A stretch of DNA of 64,000 bases from Taklimakanibacter deserti. Lineage in GTDB: Bacteria > Pseudomonadota > Alphaproteobacteria > Rhizobiales > Aestuariivirgaceae. Where the stretch lies: the NCBI GenBank assembly GCA_003574785.1, contig QORU01000008.1, forward strand, positions 62,001 through 126,000. The letters are read 5' to 3'. Positions 40,520-50,102 of the stretch are shown here, in pieces; positions within the stretch are counted from its first letter, which is position 1, and the number at the start of each line of letters is the position of its first letter. Made by a program: the position numbers and the translations under genes. Below the pieces are notes generated by a model that was not told the DNA's origin, did no database searches, and saw nothing but the letters and a program-made list of their open reading frames with translations.

Positions 40520-41449
40520 ATGCGCCAGCTCATGGATGTCGACCTCAGGCTCATCCGCATCTTCCGCGTCATCGTGGAAGCGCGAGGTCTCGCCGGCGCC
40601 CAGCTCGTCCTCAATCTCAGCCAGTCGCGCATATCGACCAGCCTTGCCGAGCTCGAAGCCCGTCTCGGCGTGCGCCTGTGCCGGCGTGGCCGCGCCGGCT
40701 TCGCGCTCACCGAAGCCGGGCGCAGCGTCTATGACGCCTCGCATGACCTGTTCGAGGCGGTCGACCGGTTCTGCAACAATGCCGGCGGCGTATCGCTCAA
40801 TCTCAAGCGCGTGGTGAAGCTCGGCGTGGTCGATGCGCTGTCGACCAATAGCGCGATCGGTCTGGCCAAGATCCTCGGCGATTTCCGCCACAGCGCGCCG
40901 TCCATATTGATCGATTTCATGATCGCGGGGCCGGAGGAGCTCGAGGCGCAGCTCGTTTCGGGCGCTCGCGACGTCATCATCGTGCCGAGCCTCGCCAAGC
41001 GCTCCGATCTCTCTTATGTGGCGCTCAGCCCCGAACGGCAGTCTCTCTACTGCGCCAAAAGCCATCCGCTGTTCGACCAGGACGATGCCGTGGCCGAGCG
41101 CCAGTTGTCGCGCCATGCCATCGTCGCCAGGGGCTATCTGCACAGCCAGGATCTGAAGCGCCTCGGCCATCGCCAGGCCGATGCGACGGTCGAGATGATG
41201 GAGGCGCAGCTCATCCTCATTCTGTCGGGCGGTTTCATCGGCTATTTGCCGGCGCATTATGCGGCTTCCTGGGTGGCGCGCGGCGAGCTGCGCCGCCTGT
41301 GCGACGCGAGCCTGAGCTATGATTCGACCTTCTACGCGGTGAGCCAGAGGAGTGCTGCCGAAAACCCGCTGGTGCGCCGGTTCCTGGCGAGCCTCAGCGG
41401 GCCGAGAAGCAGCACCGGTCTCGACCGTCAAAGCGCCGTGCCGGCCTGA
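40520..41449 (+). CDS. LysR-family transcriptional regulator
   Basis: A 309-residue LysR regulator. The N-terminal helix-turn-helix is [44 protein letters not shown], and the effector domain follows (about 95-300). It is divergent from the ABC/SDR/ureohydrolase operon and is its probable regulator. Its last 22 bases overlap the 3' end of the opposite-strand sugar ABC ATPase gene, leaving no room for a terminator between them. Confidence 0.9.
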   Translation: MRQLMDVDLRLIRIFRVIVEARGLAGAQLVLNLSQSRISTSLAELEARLGVRLCRRGRAGFALTEAGRSVYDASHDLFEAVDRFCNNAGGVSLNLKRVVKLGVVDALSTNSAIGLAKILGDFRHSAPSILIDFMIAGPEELEAQLVSGARDVIIVPSLAKRSDLSYVALSPERQSLYCAKSHPLFDQDDAVAERQLSRHAIVARGYLHSQDLKRLGHRQADATVEMMEAQLILILSGGFIGYLPAHYAASWVARGELRRLCDASLSYDSTFYAVSQRSAAENPLVRRFLASLSGPRSSTGLDRQSAVPA

Positions 41450-42507
41450 TCGAAGAGATAGATCTTGCTTGCGCCGAGGCGCAGGGTGCTGCCCTCCTGC
41501 AAGCGCGGCCGTCCCTGCGCCAGCCAGACGATCGGATCGCCGGCGCTGGTTTTGCCGTAGATTTGGGTGTCGCCGCCCAGATTCTCCATGACGTCGACTT
41601 TCATCTCGATGATCGCCGTCGGGTCATGGGACACGAAGGATGACGGCCTTATGCCCAAGGTGATCTTGTCTCCGGGCTTGAGCGAGGTTGTCCCGGGCCG
41701 CGCCATGCTGATCTTGCCATCGATCAGGCCGGCGCCGGCAAGCGTCATCTCGCTTGCACCGAGTGCGACGACCTCGGCCTTGAGGAAGTTCATCTTCGGC
41801 GAACCGATGAAGCCCGCGACGAAGACATTGGCGGGCGTGTCATAGAGCTCCGAGGGCGAGCCCACCTGCTCGATGAGTCCGTCGCGCAGCACGACGATCC
41901 GGTCGGCAAGCGTCATGGCTTCGATCTGATCATGCGTGACATAGACCATGGTCACGCCGAGTTCGCGGTGCAGCTTGGCGATTTCGACGCGCATCTGCGT
42001 CCTGAGCTCGGCATCGAGATTGGACAAAGGCTCGTCGAACAGAAAGAGCTTGGGCTTGCGCACGATCGCCCGCCCGATGGCGACCCGCTGGCGCTGGCCG
42101 CCGGAGAGTTGTCGCGGCTTGCGCGCGAGGAGGGGCTCGATCTGCAGGATCTGCGCGGTTTCCCTGACCCGCCGCTCGATCTCGGGCTTCGGCGTCCGGA
42201 TCATCTCCAGTCCAAAGGCCATGTTGTCGAAGACCGTCATATGCGGATAGAGCGCATAGGACTGGAACACCATCGAGACCTGACGCTCGGCCGGCGCCAC
42301 ATGGGTCACGTCGCGGCCTTCGATGAAGACGTTCCCCGCGCTCAGCTCCTCGAGCCCGGCGATGATCCTGAGCAGCGTAGACTTGCCGCAACCCGATGGC
42401 CCGACGAAGACAATGAACTCCGATGCCTCGGCGGTCAAGCTCACCCCGCGCACCGCCGCATGGACGCCGAAATTCTTGACCACGTTTTGCAGGCTCAGGA
42501 ACGCCAT
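41428..42507 (-). CDS. Sugar/polyol ABC transporter ATP-binding protein (UgpC/MalK-like)
   Basis: A 359-residue ATPase of the carbohydrate CUT1 family: Walker [32 protein letters not shown], signature [15 protein letters not shown], Walker [28 protein letters not shown], and a TOBE/MalK C-terminal domain with [15 protein letters not shown]. It is the last gene of the operon, after the SorC-type regulator gene (61 bases away), and serves the two permeases and the binding protein upstream. Confidence 0.92.
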   Translation of the reverse strand: MAFLSLQNVVKNFGVHAAVRGVSLTAEASEFIVFVGPSGCGKSTLLRIIAGLEELSAGNVFIEGRDVTHVAPAERQVSMVFQSYALYPHMTVFDNMAFGLEMIRTPKPEIERRVRETAQILQIEPLLARKPRQLSGGQRQRVAIGRAIVRKPKLFLFDEPLSNLDAELRTQMRVEIAKLHRELGVTMVYVTHDQIEAMTLADRIVVLRDGLIEQVGSPSELYDTPANVFVAGFIGSPKMNFLKAEVVALGASEMTLAGAGLIDGKISMARPGTTSLKPGDKITLGIRPSSFVSHDPTAIIEMKVDVMENLGGDTQIYGKTSAGDPIVWLAQGRPRLQEGSTLRLGASKIYLFDQAGTAL

Positions 42508-42568
42508 CTTATGCTCTTCACTCTGAAAATTTCGGTGCGGATTAAAGGTATGCGGGCGCGCTTCTTCC

Positions 42569-43546
42569 TCATGATTTGTCCAGGATGGCCCGCGCCAGGG
42601 CCTCGTCGGTGACGATGCCGTTCACGCGCGCGGATATCAGGGCGGCGCGCACGATGTCGAACTTGTAGACGCCGCCGGACACCAGGATGGAGGTCTTGAT
42701 CCGGGCAAGGTCGGCGATGTTGAGCGCCATGGCGCGCTCGTTCAAGGGATGGTCGGCGAGCTTTCCCTCGGCGGTGATGAACGAGCCGAGGAGGTCGCCG
42801 ATGGCGCCCGCCCTCCGCAATCCGGCGAGGTTCTCCTTGACGGTCGGGGTGACGGCGAGCTGCGAGCGTTTGGAGAAATCACCGCTCGAGACGAGCGCGA
42901 TATCGACGCTGCGGGCCCGGCGCATCACGTCGGCAAGTCCATGATGGGTAAGAAGCATGTCGCGGCTTTCGACGCTCGGGCAATAGAGCGGTGCAGCGAG
43001 GTAGTAGCACTCGGCACCGAGCGCCTGGGCGAAATGCGTGGCGACCTCGAAGGTATTGGTGCCCGAGCCACGCGTGAGCCCGCCCATCAGCGTCGCCACC
43101 CAGCTTTCCGCATAGCGCCGGCGCGTCAGCCGGTTGACGGCCCAGCTCAGAGTGCGGCCCCAGCCGACGCCGAGGCCCATGCCGTTGGCGATCGACCGGT
43201 CGAGCAGGGCTCCGGCGGCCTCGCCGATCATGCGCTGCAGCACGTCGACATCCTGGATGGTGGGAACCACCGTCGCCGAGGCGAGACCGAAGCGTTTCTT
43301 GAGGCGCTCCTCGATCGCCACGCATTCGGCGATGGGGATGCGTACATCGACATTCACCGTCCCGTCGATGCGGCACTGCCCGACGATGTTGTTGACGCGC
43401 AGCCGGGTGATGCCCAGGCTGTTGGCGATATCCTGCTGGGTCTGGCCGGCGACGAAATAGAGATAGGCGACGCGCGCCCTTATGTGCTCGGGCTCGGCAT
43501 TGGCGAGATAATCATCGAGATCCTGGATGCGTGTGTCGCTTGCCAT
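42569..43546 (-). CDS. SorC-family (DeoR-like) sugar-responsive transcriptional regulator
   Basis: A 325-residue regulator with an N-terminal helix-turn-helix ([31 protein letters not shown]) and a C-terminal SorC sugar-phosphate-binding domain ([58 protein letters not shown]). Such proteins bind phosphorylated sugars or polyols. It is encoded inside the ABC operon between permease and ATPase genes. The palindrome pair at 47315-47348, upstream of the first gene, is the likely target. Confidence 0.9.
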   Translation of the reverse strand: MASDTRIQDLDDYLANAEPEHIRARVAYLYFVAGQTQQDIANSLGITRLRVNNIVGQCRIDGTVNVDVRIPIAECVAIEERLKKRFGLASATVVPTIQDVDVLQRMIGEAAGALLDRSIANGMGLGVGWGRTLSWAVNRLTRRRYAESWVATLMGGLTRGSGTNTFEVATHFAQALGAECYYLAAPLYCPSVESRDMLLTHHGLADVMRRARSVDIALVSSGDFSKRSQLAVTPTVKENLAGLRRAGAIGDLLGSFITAEGKLADHPLNERAMALNIADLARIKTSILVSGGVYKFDIVRAALISARVNGIVTDEALARAILDKS

Positions 43547-43563
43547 GGTTGCCGCGTGCTGTC

Positions 43564-44385
43564 CTATTTCGTGGCGCCCATGGTGAGGCCCCGCACCATG
43601 TGGCGTGAAACGATGATGGCGAAGATGATCACCGGGAGCACGATGATCGAGCCGGTCGCCATGATCTTGCCCCAGGGCAGCTCATAGCCCGACATGTAGT
43701 TCGTCGCCACGACCGCGGCCGTCTTGCGCTCGGTCTTGTTGATGAGCACCAGCGCATAGAGCAGCTCGTTCCAGGAAAAGATGAAGCTGAAGATCGCCGA
43801 CACGGCGACTCCCGGCATGCCGAGCGGCAGATAGATACGCCGGAAGATCGTCCACTGGCTGGCACCGTCGAGGCGCGCCGCCTGCTCGATGTCGGGCGGG
43901 ATCGATCTGAATTGATCGGTGCAGATCCACACGACGATCGGCAGGTTGAAGGTGATGTAGACCAGCACCAGCACCAGATAGCTGTCGAGCAGGCCGAGCG
44001 ACCGCGCAATGATATAGATGGGCAGCGCCAGCGCCACCGGCGTGATCATGCGGTTGGAGATGAACCAGAACCACAGGTCCGACTTGCCGCGGAAATCGTA
44101 GCGCGCCAAGGCAAAGGCGGCGGGCGTGCCGAGGGCCACCGATACGAGAGTGGCGAAGATGGCGACGATGAGCGAGTTGCCGACGGCACCCAGCAGCATG
44201 CCGTCATTGTAGACTTCGAGGTAATTGGTAAAGGTCGGCGTGAACCACCACAAGGGCGGGCTGGCGAGGAGGTCGGTCTGCGTCTTGAAGCTGCTCGACA
44301 GCATCCAATAGAAGGGAAAGAGCGTCACCAGGATGACCGCGACGAGGCCCATGACATGGAGGATGCGGCTCGGCTTCACGGTCAT
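43564..44385 (-). CDS. Sugar ABC transporter permease (MalG/UgpE-like)
   Basis: A 273-residue permease with six membrane segments, an N-terminal SSSFKTQTDLLASPPLWWFTP, and the EAA loop EQAARLDGASQWTIFRRIYLPLG. ATG 44385 overlaps the stop of the partner permease (ATGA). The frame stays open further upstream, but that stretch belongs to the partner gene read in another frame. The C-terminal SRHMVRGLTMGATK is standard for the family. Confidence 0.92.
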   Translation of the reverse strand: MTVKPSRILHVMGLVAVILVTLFPFYWMLSSSFKTQTDLLASPPLWWFTPTFTNYLEVYNDGMLLGAVGNSLIVAIFATLVSVALGTPAAFALARYDFRGKSDLWFWFISNRMITPVALALPIYIIARSLGLLDSYLVLVLVYITFNLPIVVWICTDQFRSIPPDIEQAARLDGASQWTIFRRIYLPLGMPGVAVSAIFSFIFSWNELLYALVLINKTERKTAAVVATNYMSGYELPWGKIMATGSIIVLPVIIFAIIVSRHMVRGLTMGATK

Positions 44386-45296
44386 CCGTCGATTTCCCTG
44401 TAGATGAGGCGGATATAGAGCCGGCTCAGGATGACGGCGAGGATCATGAGCACGACCGCCTGTGCCGAGGCGAGGCCCATGTCGAAGACCTTGAAGCCGA
44501 CGCGCTGGACATAGACGGAGATGAGATCGGTCGCCGCACCCGGGCCGCCGCGGGTCATGACGAAGACCATGTCGAACAGCTTGAGCACATCGGCCGAGCG
44601 CAGGATCAGGAGCGCCGTCAGTCCCGGGAGGAGATAGGGCGCCTGCACCCGTTTGAGGAGCTGCCATTTGCTCGAGGTCTCGAGCCGTGCCGCCTCCTCG
44701 ATCTCGACCGGTATCATCGAGAGACCGGCAAGGAAGATCAGCGCGCAGAACGGCGTCCACTGCCACACATCCATGATCACGATGGCGGCGAAGGCGCCGA
44801 TGGGCGAGCCCAGCCAGTCGATGCCGGCAATGCCGAACCATGATAGGAACTCATTGGCGACGCCGAAGTCCCGATTGAACATGAGCCGCCCGATGAGGCC
44901 GACAACGGCATAGGTCGTGGCGAGCGGCACCACCAGGGCCACGCGCGCCACCGACCTGAGGAAGCCGGCGCCCGGCTGATGCAGCAGCAGTGCGATGGCG
45001 ACGCCGAGGGCAAGCTGGCAGGGCATCGAGAACAGGAAGAACTTGAAGGTCAGGAAGAGCGAATCGCGGAACGTGCTGTCGAACAGGATGGTCTTGTAGT
45101 TTTCCAGGCCGACGAAGGGAAAGCCGCTGCGCGGACGGGTCAGCTGATATTCACGGAAGGAGGTGACGATGGCGAAGAGGGTCGGATAGATGCCGATGGC
45201 GAGGAGCGCCAGGACCGCCGGGGCAAGAAATCGCAACGGCGTCCATGGGCTGTAGCCGGGATCGAGCTTCTGCCGTGCTGTCGTCATCCCGGCCAT
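44382..45296 (-). CDS. Sugar ABC transporter permease (MalF/UgpA-like)
   Basis: A 304-residue CUT1 permease: N-terminal membrane anchor (LRFLAPAVLALLAIGIYPTLF), periplasmic FVGLENYKTILFDSTF, EAA loop EEAARLETSSKWQLLKRVQAPYLLP and FVMTRGGPGAATDLISVYVQ near the end. Its start follows the SIS-domain gene stop by one base. Together with the MalG-like subunit it forms the membrane channel. Confidence 0.92.
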   Translation of the reverse strand: MAGMTTARQKLDPGYSPWTPLRFLAPAVLALLAIGIYPTLFAIVTSFREYQLTRPRSGFPFVGLENYKTILFDSTFRDSLFLTFKFFLFSMPCQLALGVAIALLLHQPGAGFLRSVARVALVVPLATTYAVVGLIGRLMFNRDFGVANEFLSWFGIAGIDWLGSPIGAFAAIVIMDVWQWTPFCALIFLAGLSMIPVEIEEAARLETSSKWQLLKRVQAPYLLPGLTALLILRSADVLKLFDMVFVMTRGGPGAATDLISVYVQRVGFKVFDMGLASAQAVVLMILAVILSRLYIRLIYREIDG

Positions 45297-45297
45297 A

Positions 45298-45855
45298 TTA
45301 TTCGAGATTGGTGTGGTTGGCCCGCATCTTCTCTGGGCTTACCCCCAACCTGTCGCGCAATCTGAGGATCATGGCCTCGAACAGGATATATTGCGCGCCT
45401 TCGAAGAGCGATCCCATCGGCAATACCGAGATGCGCCCGGAGCGGTCGTCCGCCATCGTCTGGGCCGGCAGATGCAGCACGAGATCGGCGAATTCGGCGC
45501 ATCTGGCCTTGGGCTGGGCGGTGACGAGCAGGACGCGGGCGCCCGCTTCGCGGGCGACGCCCATGAGCCCGGCGATGGTCGCGAAATAGCCGGGGCCGGC
45601 CGAGACGATGAGCAGGCCGCCTTTGCCGAGATAGGGCGTCGTCATGTCGCCGACCACCGCGACATCGAGGCCCAGATGAAATAGCCGCATGGCAAGGCCC
45701 TTCATCTGGAGGCCCTCGCGGCCGACGCCGTGGATCGCGATGCGGCGGGCCTCGGCGATCATGGCGATCGCCGCCTCGACATTGGCGTCATCGACGCGCT
45801 GGAAGACGTCGCCGATCTCCGCCAATGCTGCCTGATACAGATCAGCCACGTTCAA
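45298..45855 (-). CDS. SIS-domain protein (6-phospho-3-hexuloisomerase-like)
   Basis: A 185-residue single SIS-domain protein. The pattern RRIAIHGVGREGLQMKGLAMRLFHLGLDVAVVGD, then GGLLIVSAGPGY and VLLVTAQPKA, followed by LPMGSLFEGAQYILFEAMIL, is that of the 6-phospho-3-hexuloisomerase group (PHI/HxlB). The isomerase Ser/Gly residues that bind the phosphosugar are replaced in part (SAGPGYFAT instead of the common SGSGET). It lies between the binding-protein and permease genes, so an intracellular phosphosugar isomerisation, or ligand sensing, is a likely role. No hexulose-phosphate synthase gene is in the window. Confidence 0.82.
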   Translation of the reverse strand: MNVADLYQAALAEIGDVFQRVDDANVEAAIAMIAEARRIAIHGVGREGLQMKGLAMRLFHLGLDVAVVGDMTTPYLGKGGLLIVSAGPGYFATIAGLMGVAREAGARVLLVTAQPKARCAEFADLVLHLPAQTMADDRSGRISVLPMGSLFEGAQYILFEAMILRLRDRLGVSPEKMRANHTNLE

Positions 45856-45869
45856 CGCTCCGGATGGAA

Positions 45870-45893
45870 GCGCGCCCCCGGTCGCGGGCGCGC
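45870..45893 (-). other. GC-rich stem-loop after the sugar-binding protein gene
   Basis: GCGCGCCC (45870-45877) pairs with GGGCGCGC (45886-45893) around an eight-base loop, between the binding-protein gene and the SIS gene. No U-run follows. It resembles the hairpins after other binding-protein genes in this window. Confidence 0.5.
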
Positions 45894-45906
45894 CGTCACG
45901 TCTCGA

Positions 45907-47256
45907 TTATTGCAGCAGCGGCTTCTTGCCGTCGTAGTAGCCTTCCTTTTCAAGGATGGGCTCCATGCGGGTGCTGATTTCCTTGACCCCGTCCTCGGTC
46001 GAGACTTCGCCCAGCATCATCTTGCTGCCGAATTCGGCGATGATCTCGGATATTGCCGGCCAGGCCGGGAAGCGCGGGCGGAATTCCGGCACGCCCTTCT
46101 GCCAGGAGGCGACCATGGGCTCGACGAATTTGTATTTCGCCTTGATGTCCGGCTGCTCATAGATGGCCATGCGGCCCGACACGCCGCCCGCCTCGACATA
46201 GGCGCGCGAGATCTCTTCCGACGTCGCCCATTGGATGAAAAGCCAGGACGCCTTCTGCTGCTCAGGCGTGGCCTGGGCCGCGACCGCAAGCGAGAAGCCG
46301 CCGAGCGCCGGCAGCCGGCCGGCCGGCCCCGCAGGCTCGGGCGCCACGGCAAGGCAGTCGCCGAGCTTGGAGGAGGCAGGATCGGTGAGCGTGCCGTAGA
46401 AGGCCGACCATTCGGTGATCATCGCGACCTGGTTCTGCGCCAGCGCGTTGACGGCCTCGGCGTGATCGAAGCTGACGATGCCGGGCGGCATGTACTTCAT
46501 CAGCTCCTGGCGGAATTTGAGGCCGGCCTGGCTCTCCGGGCTGCCCAGATTCGACTTGAACTCCTTGGTGAGCAACGAGCCGCCGAAGGGCCAGAGCACG
46601 CGCATGAAGCTGTCGGCCGACTGTGTTTCGCCGCGCAGCGACTGGAGCGCGAAGGCATATTCCTTCTTGTCGGCATTGGTGAGTTTCGGCGCATAGGTCT
46701 TGAGAAGCTCGTCCCAGGTCTCGGGCGGCTTGTCGAAGCCCGCTTCCTTGAGCTTGCAGGAATTGTAGAACAGGAGGCCCGAATAATTGTCGAACGGCAA
46801 TCCATAGACTTTTCCGCCCCACGAGCCGAAAGCATCGAGCAGCAGCGGGAAGAAGCCTTTGAGGTTCAGATTGGGATCGGTGATCGCGGCGTCCTTGGTG
46901 AAGTCCTCGATCGGGAGGATCCAGCCGTTCTCGGCGAACTCGCCGATCCACACGAGATCGACCAGCGCCATGGTGAGATCGCCGCTCGAGGTGAAATTGA
47001 GGACTTCCTTCTCGCGCGTGTTCTCGTAAGGCACGGTCTCATATTTGACCTTGATGCCCGTCTTCTTCTCGAATTCGGGCAGCAGCTTGATGATCGCGCG
47101 ATAGCCGGGGCGGTCGAGGAAGATACCGCTGATCTCGGTGCCCTTGAGGGGGGCGGCGGCGGTCTCGAGCCAGTCCGCCTTGGCTTGCGTGGGTAAAGCC
47201 GCTGCCGCGGCGAGAAGTGCCAGCGAGCAGGCGGCGGCCAGAAACAGCTTCTTCAT
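45907..47256 (-). CDS. Sugar ABC transporter substrate-binding protein (CUT1 family)
   Basis: A 449-residue exported binding protein. ATG 47256 ([27 protein letters not shown]) lies six bases after GGGAGG and gives a perfect signal peptide cleaved near AKA. The mature protein shows [46 protein letters not shown] and PLTQ-free C-terminal [20 protein letters not shown]. It heads the operon: binding protein, SIS protein, two permeases, SorC regulator, ATPase. The specific sugar or polyol is not readable. Confidence 0.9.
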   Translation of the reverse strand: MKKLFLAAACSLALLAAAAALPTQAKADWLETAAAPLKGTEISGIFLDRPGYRAIIKLLPEFEKKTGIKVKYETVPYENTREKEVLNFTSSGDLTMALVDLVWIGEFAENGWILPIEDFTKDAAITDPNLNLKGFFPLLLDAFGSWGGKVYGLPFDNYSGLLFYNSCKLKEAGFDKPPETWDELLKTYAPKLTNADKKEYAFALQSLRGETQSADSFMRVLWPFGGSLLTKEFKSNLGSPESQAGLKFRQELMKYMPPGIVSFDHAEAVNALAQNQVAMITEWSAFYGTLTDPASSKLGDCLAVAPEPAGPAGRLPALGGFSLAVAAQATPEQQKASWLFIQWATSEEISRAYVEAGGVSGRMAIYEQPDIKAKYKFVEPMVASWQKGVPEFRPRFPAWPAISEIIAEFGSKMMLGEVSTEDGVKEISTRMEPILEKEGYYDGKKPLLQ

Positions 47257-47262
47257 ATCCAT

Positions 47263-47268
47263 CCTCCC
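47263..47268 (-). promoter_or_regulatory. Shine-Dalgarno fixing the sugar-binding protein start
   Basis: GGGAGG on the minus strand, six bases before ATG 47256, rules out the in-frame ATG at 47262, which directly abuts it. Confidence 0.7.
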
Positions 47269-47284
47269 ATTTCGTCTCGATTTT

Positions 47285-47301
47285 GCGGACGTTTTGTCCG
47301 C
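47285..47301 (-). promoter_or_regulatory. Inverted repeat in the leader of the sugar ABC operon
   Basis: GCGGAC (47285-47290) and GTCCGC (47296-47301) flank a five-base centre GTTTT. It is either a small hairpin in the 5' leader or an operator half-pair. Confidence 0.4.
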
Positions 47302-47314
47302 TCTTACTATCCAG

Positions 47315-47348
47315 TTTACAAATGTAAATTGAGATTTACAAGAGTAAA
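47315..47348. promoter_or_regulatory. Tandem palindromic operators upstream of the sugar ABC operon
   Basis: TTTACAAATGTAAA (47315-47328) and TTTACAAGAGTAAA (47335-47348) share the form TTTAC-N4-GTAAA and begin exactly 20 bases apart, i.e. about two helical turns on the same DNA face. The second has 6-bp arms (ATTTAC/GTAAAT). The SorC-family protein encoded in the operon is the likely ligand. Confidence 0.6.
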
Positions 47349-47501
47349 TCAAAAGTTGCGGACCCGAGTGGACGCTGCACAAAAACTAATCGTCCCCGGC
47401 AAAATTGCTCAATCCTGTTTCGCCACCGCCCTCGCTATGACTGGGCCGGCCGCCGGCGACATTCGCGTTGCGCGGACGAGCCGGGTCTGTCGGGTAGGGT
47501 G

Positions 47502-48548
47502 ATGATCAATCTCAAGAACATCTCGAAGAGCTACCCTGTCGGCGGCCGCGACGTGCTGGCGCTCGATCGCATCGATCTCGACATCGTCAAGGGCGAGATC
47601 TTCGGGATCATCGGCTCATCGGGTGCCGGCAAATCGACGCTGGTGCGGCTTATCAATCTTCTGGAGCAGCCGACGGCGGGCGAGATCCGTGTCGATGGCC
47701 GCTCGACTAGGGGCGTCACGGGAGCGCCGCTCAGGGCGCCGCGTCGCGATATCGGCATGGTGTTCCAGCACTTCAATCTGCTCAACGCCAAGACCGTCGC
47801 CCAGAATATCGCTTTCCCGTTGCAGCTTGCGGGCGTTCTGAGCCGCGCCGAGATCGAGGCCAGGGTCGGGGAGCTCATCGCGCGGGTTGGTCTCGGCGCC
47901 CATGCGCAAAAATACCCGCGCCAGCTCTCCGGCGGCCAGAAGCAGCGCGTCGGCATTGCCCGGGCGCTGGCGAGCAAGCCGCAGATACTGCTCTGCGACG
48001 AGGCGACGAGCGCGCTCGATCCCGAGACGACGCAATCGGTCTTGAAGCTTCTCGCCGAGATCAATCGCGAGCTCGGCATCACCATCGTCCTCATCACGCA
48101 TGAAATGGATGTGGTGCGTGAGGTCTGCGACCGTGTTGCCGTGCTCGACCAGGGCCGCGTGGTCGAATGGGGCAAGGTCGCCGATGTCTTCCTGCATCCG
48201 CGCCATAAGGCGACCTTGCGGCTGGTGCGCGAGGCCGAGCATGGCGAAGCGGGAGAAAACGCGCGCGATTTAGCTCATGCGCCTGGTCCCGTCTATCGCC
48301 TCACCTTTCTGGGCGAAGCGGCGCACCGGCCGATCCTCGGCGCCGCGGCGCGCGAATTCGGCATCGATTACAGCATCCTGGCCGGGCGCATCGGCCATAT
48401 CCGGCTGACGCCTTTCGCGCAGCTGACCGTCTCCCTGGTCGGCGGCAGCGTCTTCGGCGCCATCAGCCGCCTCGAGGCGGCGGGCGTCGTGGCCGAGAAG
48501 CTGAGCGACGGCCCGGTCGGCATCGCCGCGCGCGCGGCCAACGGGTGA
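47502..48548 (+). CDS. metN: MetN-type methionine/organosulfur ABC transporter ATP-binding protein
   Basis: A 348-residue ATPase of the methionine uptake family: Walker A GSSGAGKST, VFQHFNLLNAKTVAQNIAFPL, signature LSGGQKQRVGIARAL, Walker B LLCDEATSALD, ITHEMDVV. The C-terminal NIL regulatory domain (about 265-345, VYRLTFLGEAAHRPILG ... GGSVFGAISRLEAAG) senses methionine in MetN. Start at ATG 47502 or GTG 47499, preceded by GGGTAGGG. Linkage to an SfnB-like monooxygenase suggests methionine or a related sulfur compound as substrate. Confidence 0.9.
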   Translation: MINLKNISKSYPVGGRDVLALDRIDLDIVKGEIFGIIGSSGAGKSTLVRLINLLEQPTAGEIRVDGRSTRGVTGAPLRAPRRDIGMVFQHFNLLNAKTVAQNIAFPLQLAGVLSRAEIEARVGELIARVGLGAHAQKYPRQLSGGQKQRVGIARALASKPQILLCDEATSALDPETTQSVLKLLAEINRELGITIVLITHEMDVVREVCDRVAVLDQGRVVEWGKVADVFLHPRHKATLRLVREAEHGEAGENARDLAHAPGPVYRLTFLGEAAHRPILGAAAREFGIDYSILAGRIGHIRLTPFAQLTVSLVGGSVFGAISRLEAAGVVAEKLSDGPVGIAARAANG

Positions 48549-48554
48549 AAGACG

Positions 48555-49217
48555 ATGAGTTTCCTCGACAGCATCGATTGGGGCGACATTGCCGCAGCGG
48601 GGGTGGCGACACTTTCCATGCTGGGCGGCGCTTTGAGCTTCACGGTGCTCTTCGGCCTGCCGCTCGGCATTCTACTGTTCCTCACCGGGCGCAACCAGAT
48701 GCTGGAGCAGAAGGCGGTCTACGCCGTCCTTTCCTTCGTCCTCAATATCCTGCGCTCGGTGCCCTTCATCATTCTCCTGATCGTGCTGATGCCGGTGACC
48801 GTGCTGCTGACCGGCACGTCGCTGGGCGTCAGGGGCGTGATCCCGCCGCTCGTCTTCGGCACGGCGCCCTTTTTCGCGCGCCTGGTCGAGACGGCATTGC
48901 GCGAGGTCGACCGCGGTGTCATCGAGGCCTCGCAGGCCATGGGCGGCTCGACTGTCCAGATCGTGTTCCGCGCGCTCCTGCCGGAGGCGCTGCCGGGCCT
49001 CATCGCGGCGGTGACCGTCACGTCGATCGTTCTCGTCGATTACACCGCCATGGCGGGCGCCATTGGCGGCGGCGGCATTGGCGATCTCGCCATCCGCTAT
49101 GGCTATCAGCGCTTCGAGACGGAGGTGATGGCGGTGACGGTCGTCATCCTCATCCTCCTGGTGCAGGTGCTGCAGGCTTCGGGCAACCGGCTCGTCGCCT
49201 ATTTCTCCCACAAATGA
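48555..49217 (+). CDS. metI: MetI-type ABC transporter permease
   Basis: A 220-residue permease with five hydrophobic segments and the MetI pattern NILRSVPFIILLIVLMPVTVLL plus the coupling loop EASQAMGGSTVQIVFRALLPEALPG. GGGGIGDLAIRYGYQRFE near the end is a family mark. The gene starts six bases after metN. Confidence 0.92.
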   Translation: MSFLDSIDWGDIAAAGVATLSMLGGALSFTVLFGLPLGILLFLTGRNQMLEQKAVYAVLSFVLNILRSVPFIILLIVLMPVTVLLTGTSLGVRGVIPPLVFGTAPFFARLVETALREVDRGVIEASQAMGGSTVQIVFRALLPEALPGLIAAVTVTSIVLVDYTAMAGAIGGGGIGDLAIRYGYQRFETEVMAVTVVILILLVQVLQASGNRLVAYFSHK

Positions 49218-49247
49218 ATGAAGTCAAACGCAACCCATGAGGACATC

Positions 49248-50060
49248 ATGAAATTCGTAAAAACCCTGACCGCACTGCTGACGGCGCTGGTGCTGAGCGT
49301 GGGGTCGCTGCAGGCGGCGCAGAAGCTCATTGTCGGCGCCACCGCCATTCCCCATGCCGAGATCCTGGAATTCGTGAAGCCGATCGTCGCCAAGGAAGGG
49401 CTTGATCTCGATATCAAGGTGTTCTCCGACTATATCCAGCCCAATGTCCAGCTCGTCTCCAAGGAGCTCGACGCCAATTATTTCCAGTACCGCCCGTTCC
49501 TCAACGACTATAACCGGGCGCGGGGCACCAATCTCGTGCCGATTGTGCCGGTCCATGTCGAGCCTTTCGTCGCCTATTCGACCAAGATCACCGCCATCGA
49601 CCAGATCGCCGAAGGCGCCACCGTGGCGATCCCCAATGATCCGGTGAATGGCGGGCGCGGCCTGTTGCTGCTGCAGAAGGTCGGCCTCCTCAAATTGAAC
49701 GGCAAGCCCGAGCTCGAGACGCCGGAGGACCCGCTGCCGACGCCCAAGGACATCGTGGACAACCCGAAGCAGCTCAAGATCGTCGAGCTCGAATCGGCCA
49801 TGCTGCCGCGCGCTCTGTCGCAAGTCGATCTCGCGGCCCTCAACGGCAACTATGTCCTCGAAGCCAAGCTCGACGTGAGCAAGTCGCTCTTTATCGAGCG
49901 CGGCCAGGACGGCAAGAACATCTGGGGCGAATATCTGGTGACGCGCCCCGAGGACAAGGACCGTCCGGAGATCGCCATCCTTGCCAAGGCGCTCAACAGC
50001 GATGCGACGCGCGACTTCATCAAGACCCGCTATCAGGGCCAGATTTATCCGGCCTTCTGA
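49248..50060 (+). CDS. metQ: MetQ-type substrate-binding protein
   Basis: A 270-residue exported protein. ATG 49248 follows GAGG (spacing five bases). The signal peptide MKFVKTLTALLTALVLSVGSLQA ends without a lipobox Cys, so this is a soluble periplasmic member. The mature part shows KLIVGATAIPHAEILEFVKP, DANYFQYRPFLNDYNR and AIPNDPVNGGRGLLLLQKVGLL, all MetQ/NlpA hallmarks. It completes a metNIQ operon and is followed by a strong hairpin. Confidence 0.92.
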   Translation: MKFVKTLTALLTALVLSVGSLQAAQKLIVGATAIPHAEILEFVKPIVAKEGLDLDIKVFSDYIQPNVQLVSKELDANYFQYRPFLNDYNRARGTNLVPIVPVHVEPFVAYSTKITAIDQIAEGATVAIPNDPVNGGRGLLLLQKVGLLKLNGKPELETPEDPLPTPKDIVDNPKQLKIVELESAMLPRALSQVDLAALNGNYVLEAKLDVSKSLFIERGQDGKNIWGEYLVTRPEDKDRPEIAILAKALNSDATRDFIKTRYQGQIYPAF

Positions 50061-50072
50061 TCAACCATGGAC

Positions 50073-50094
50073 GGGCAGGGGCTATTCCCTGCCC
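50073..50094 (+). other. Strong stem-loop after metQ
   Basis: GGGCAGGG (50073-50080) pairs perfectly with CCCTGCCC (50087-50094) around GCTATT, 13 bases after the metQ stop. No T-run follows, so it may be an attenuator or mRNA stabiliser. It also argues that the SfnB-like gene starts after it (50103 or 50106) and not at ATG 50067. Confidence 0.6.
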
Positions 50095-50102
50095 GCAAAA
50101 CG

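Noticed and set aside
47350..47501. Possible SAM riboswitch before metN
   Set aside because: I could not find the SAM-I or SAM-II consensus; only a short GC-rich inverted repeat is present.
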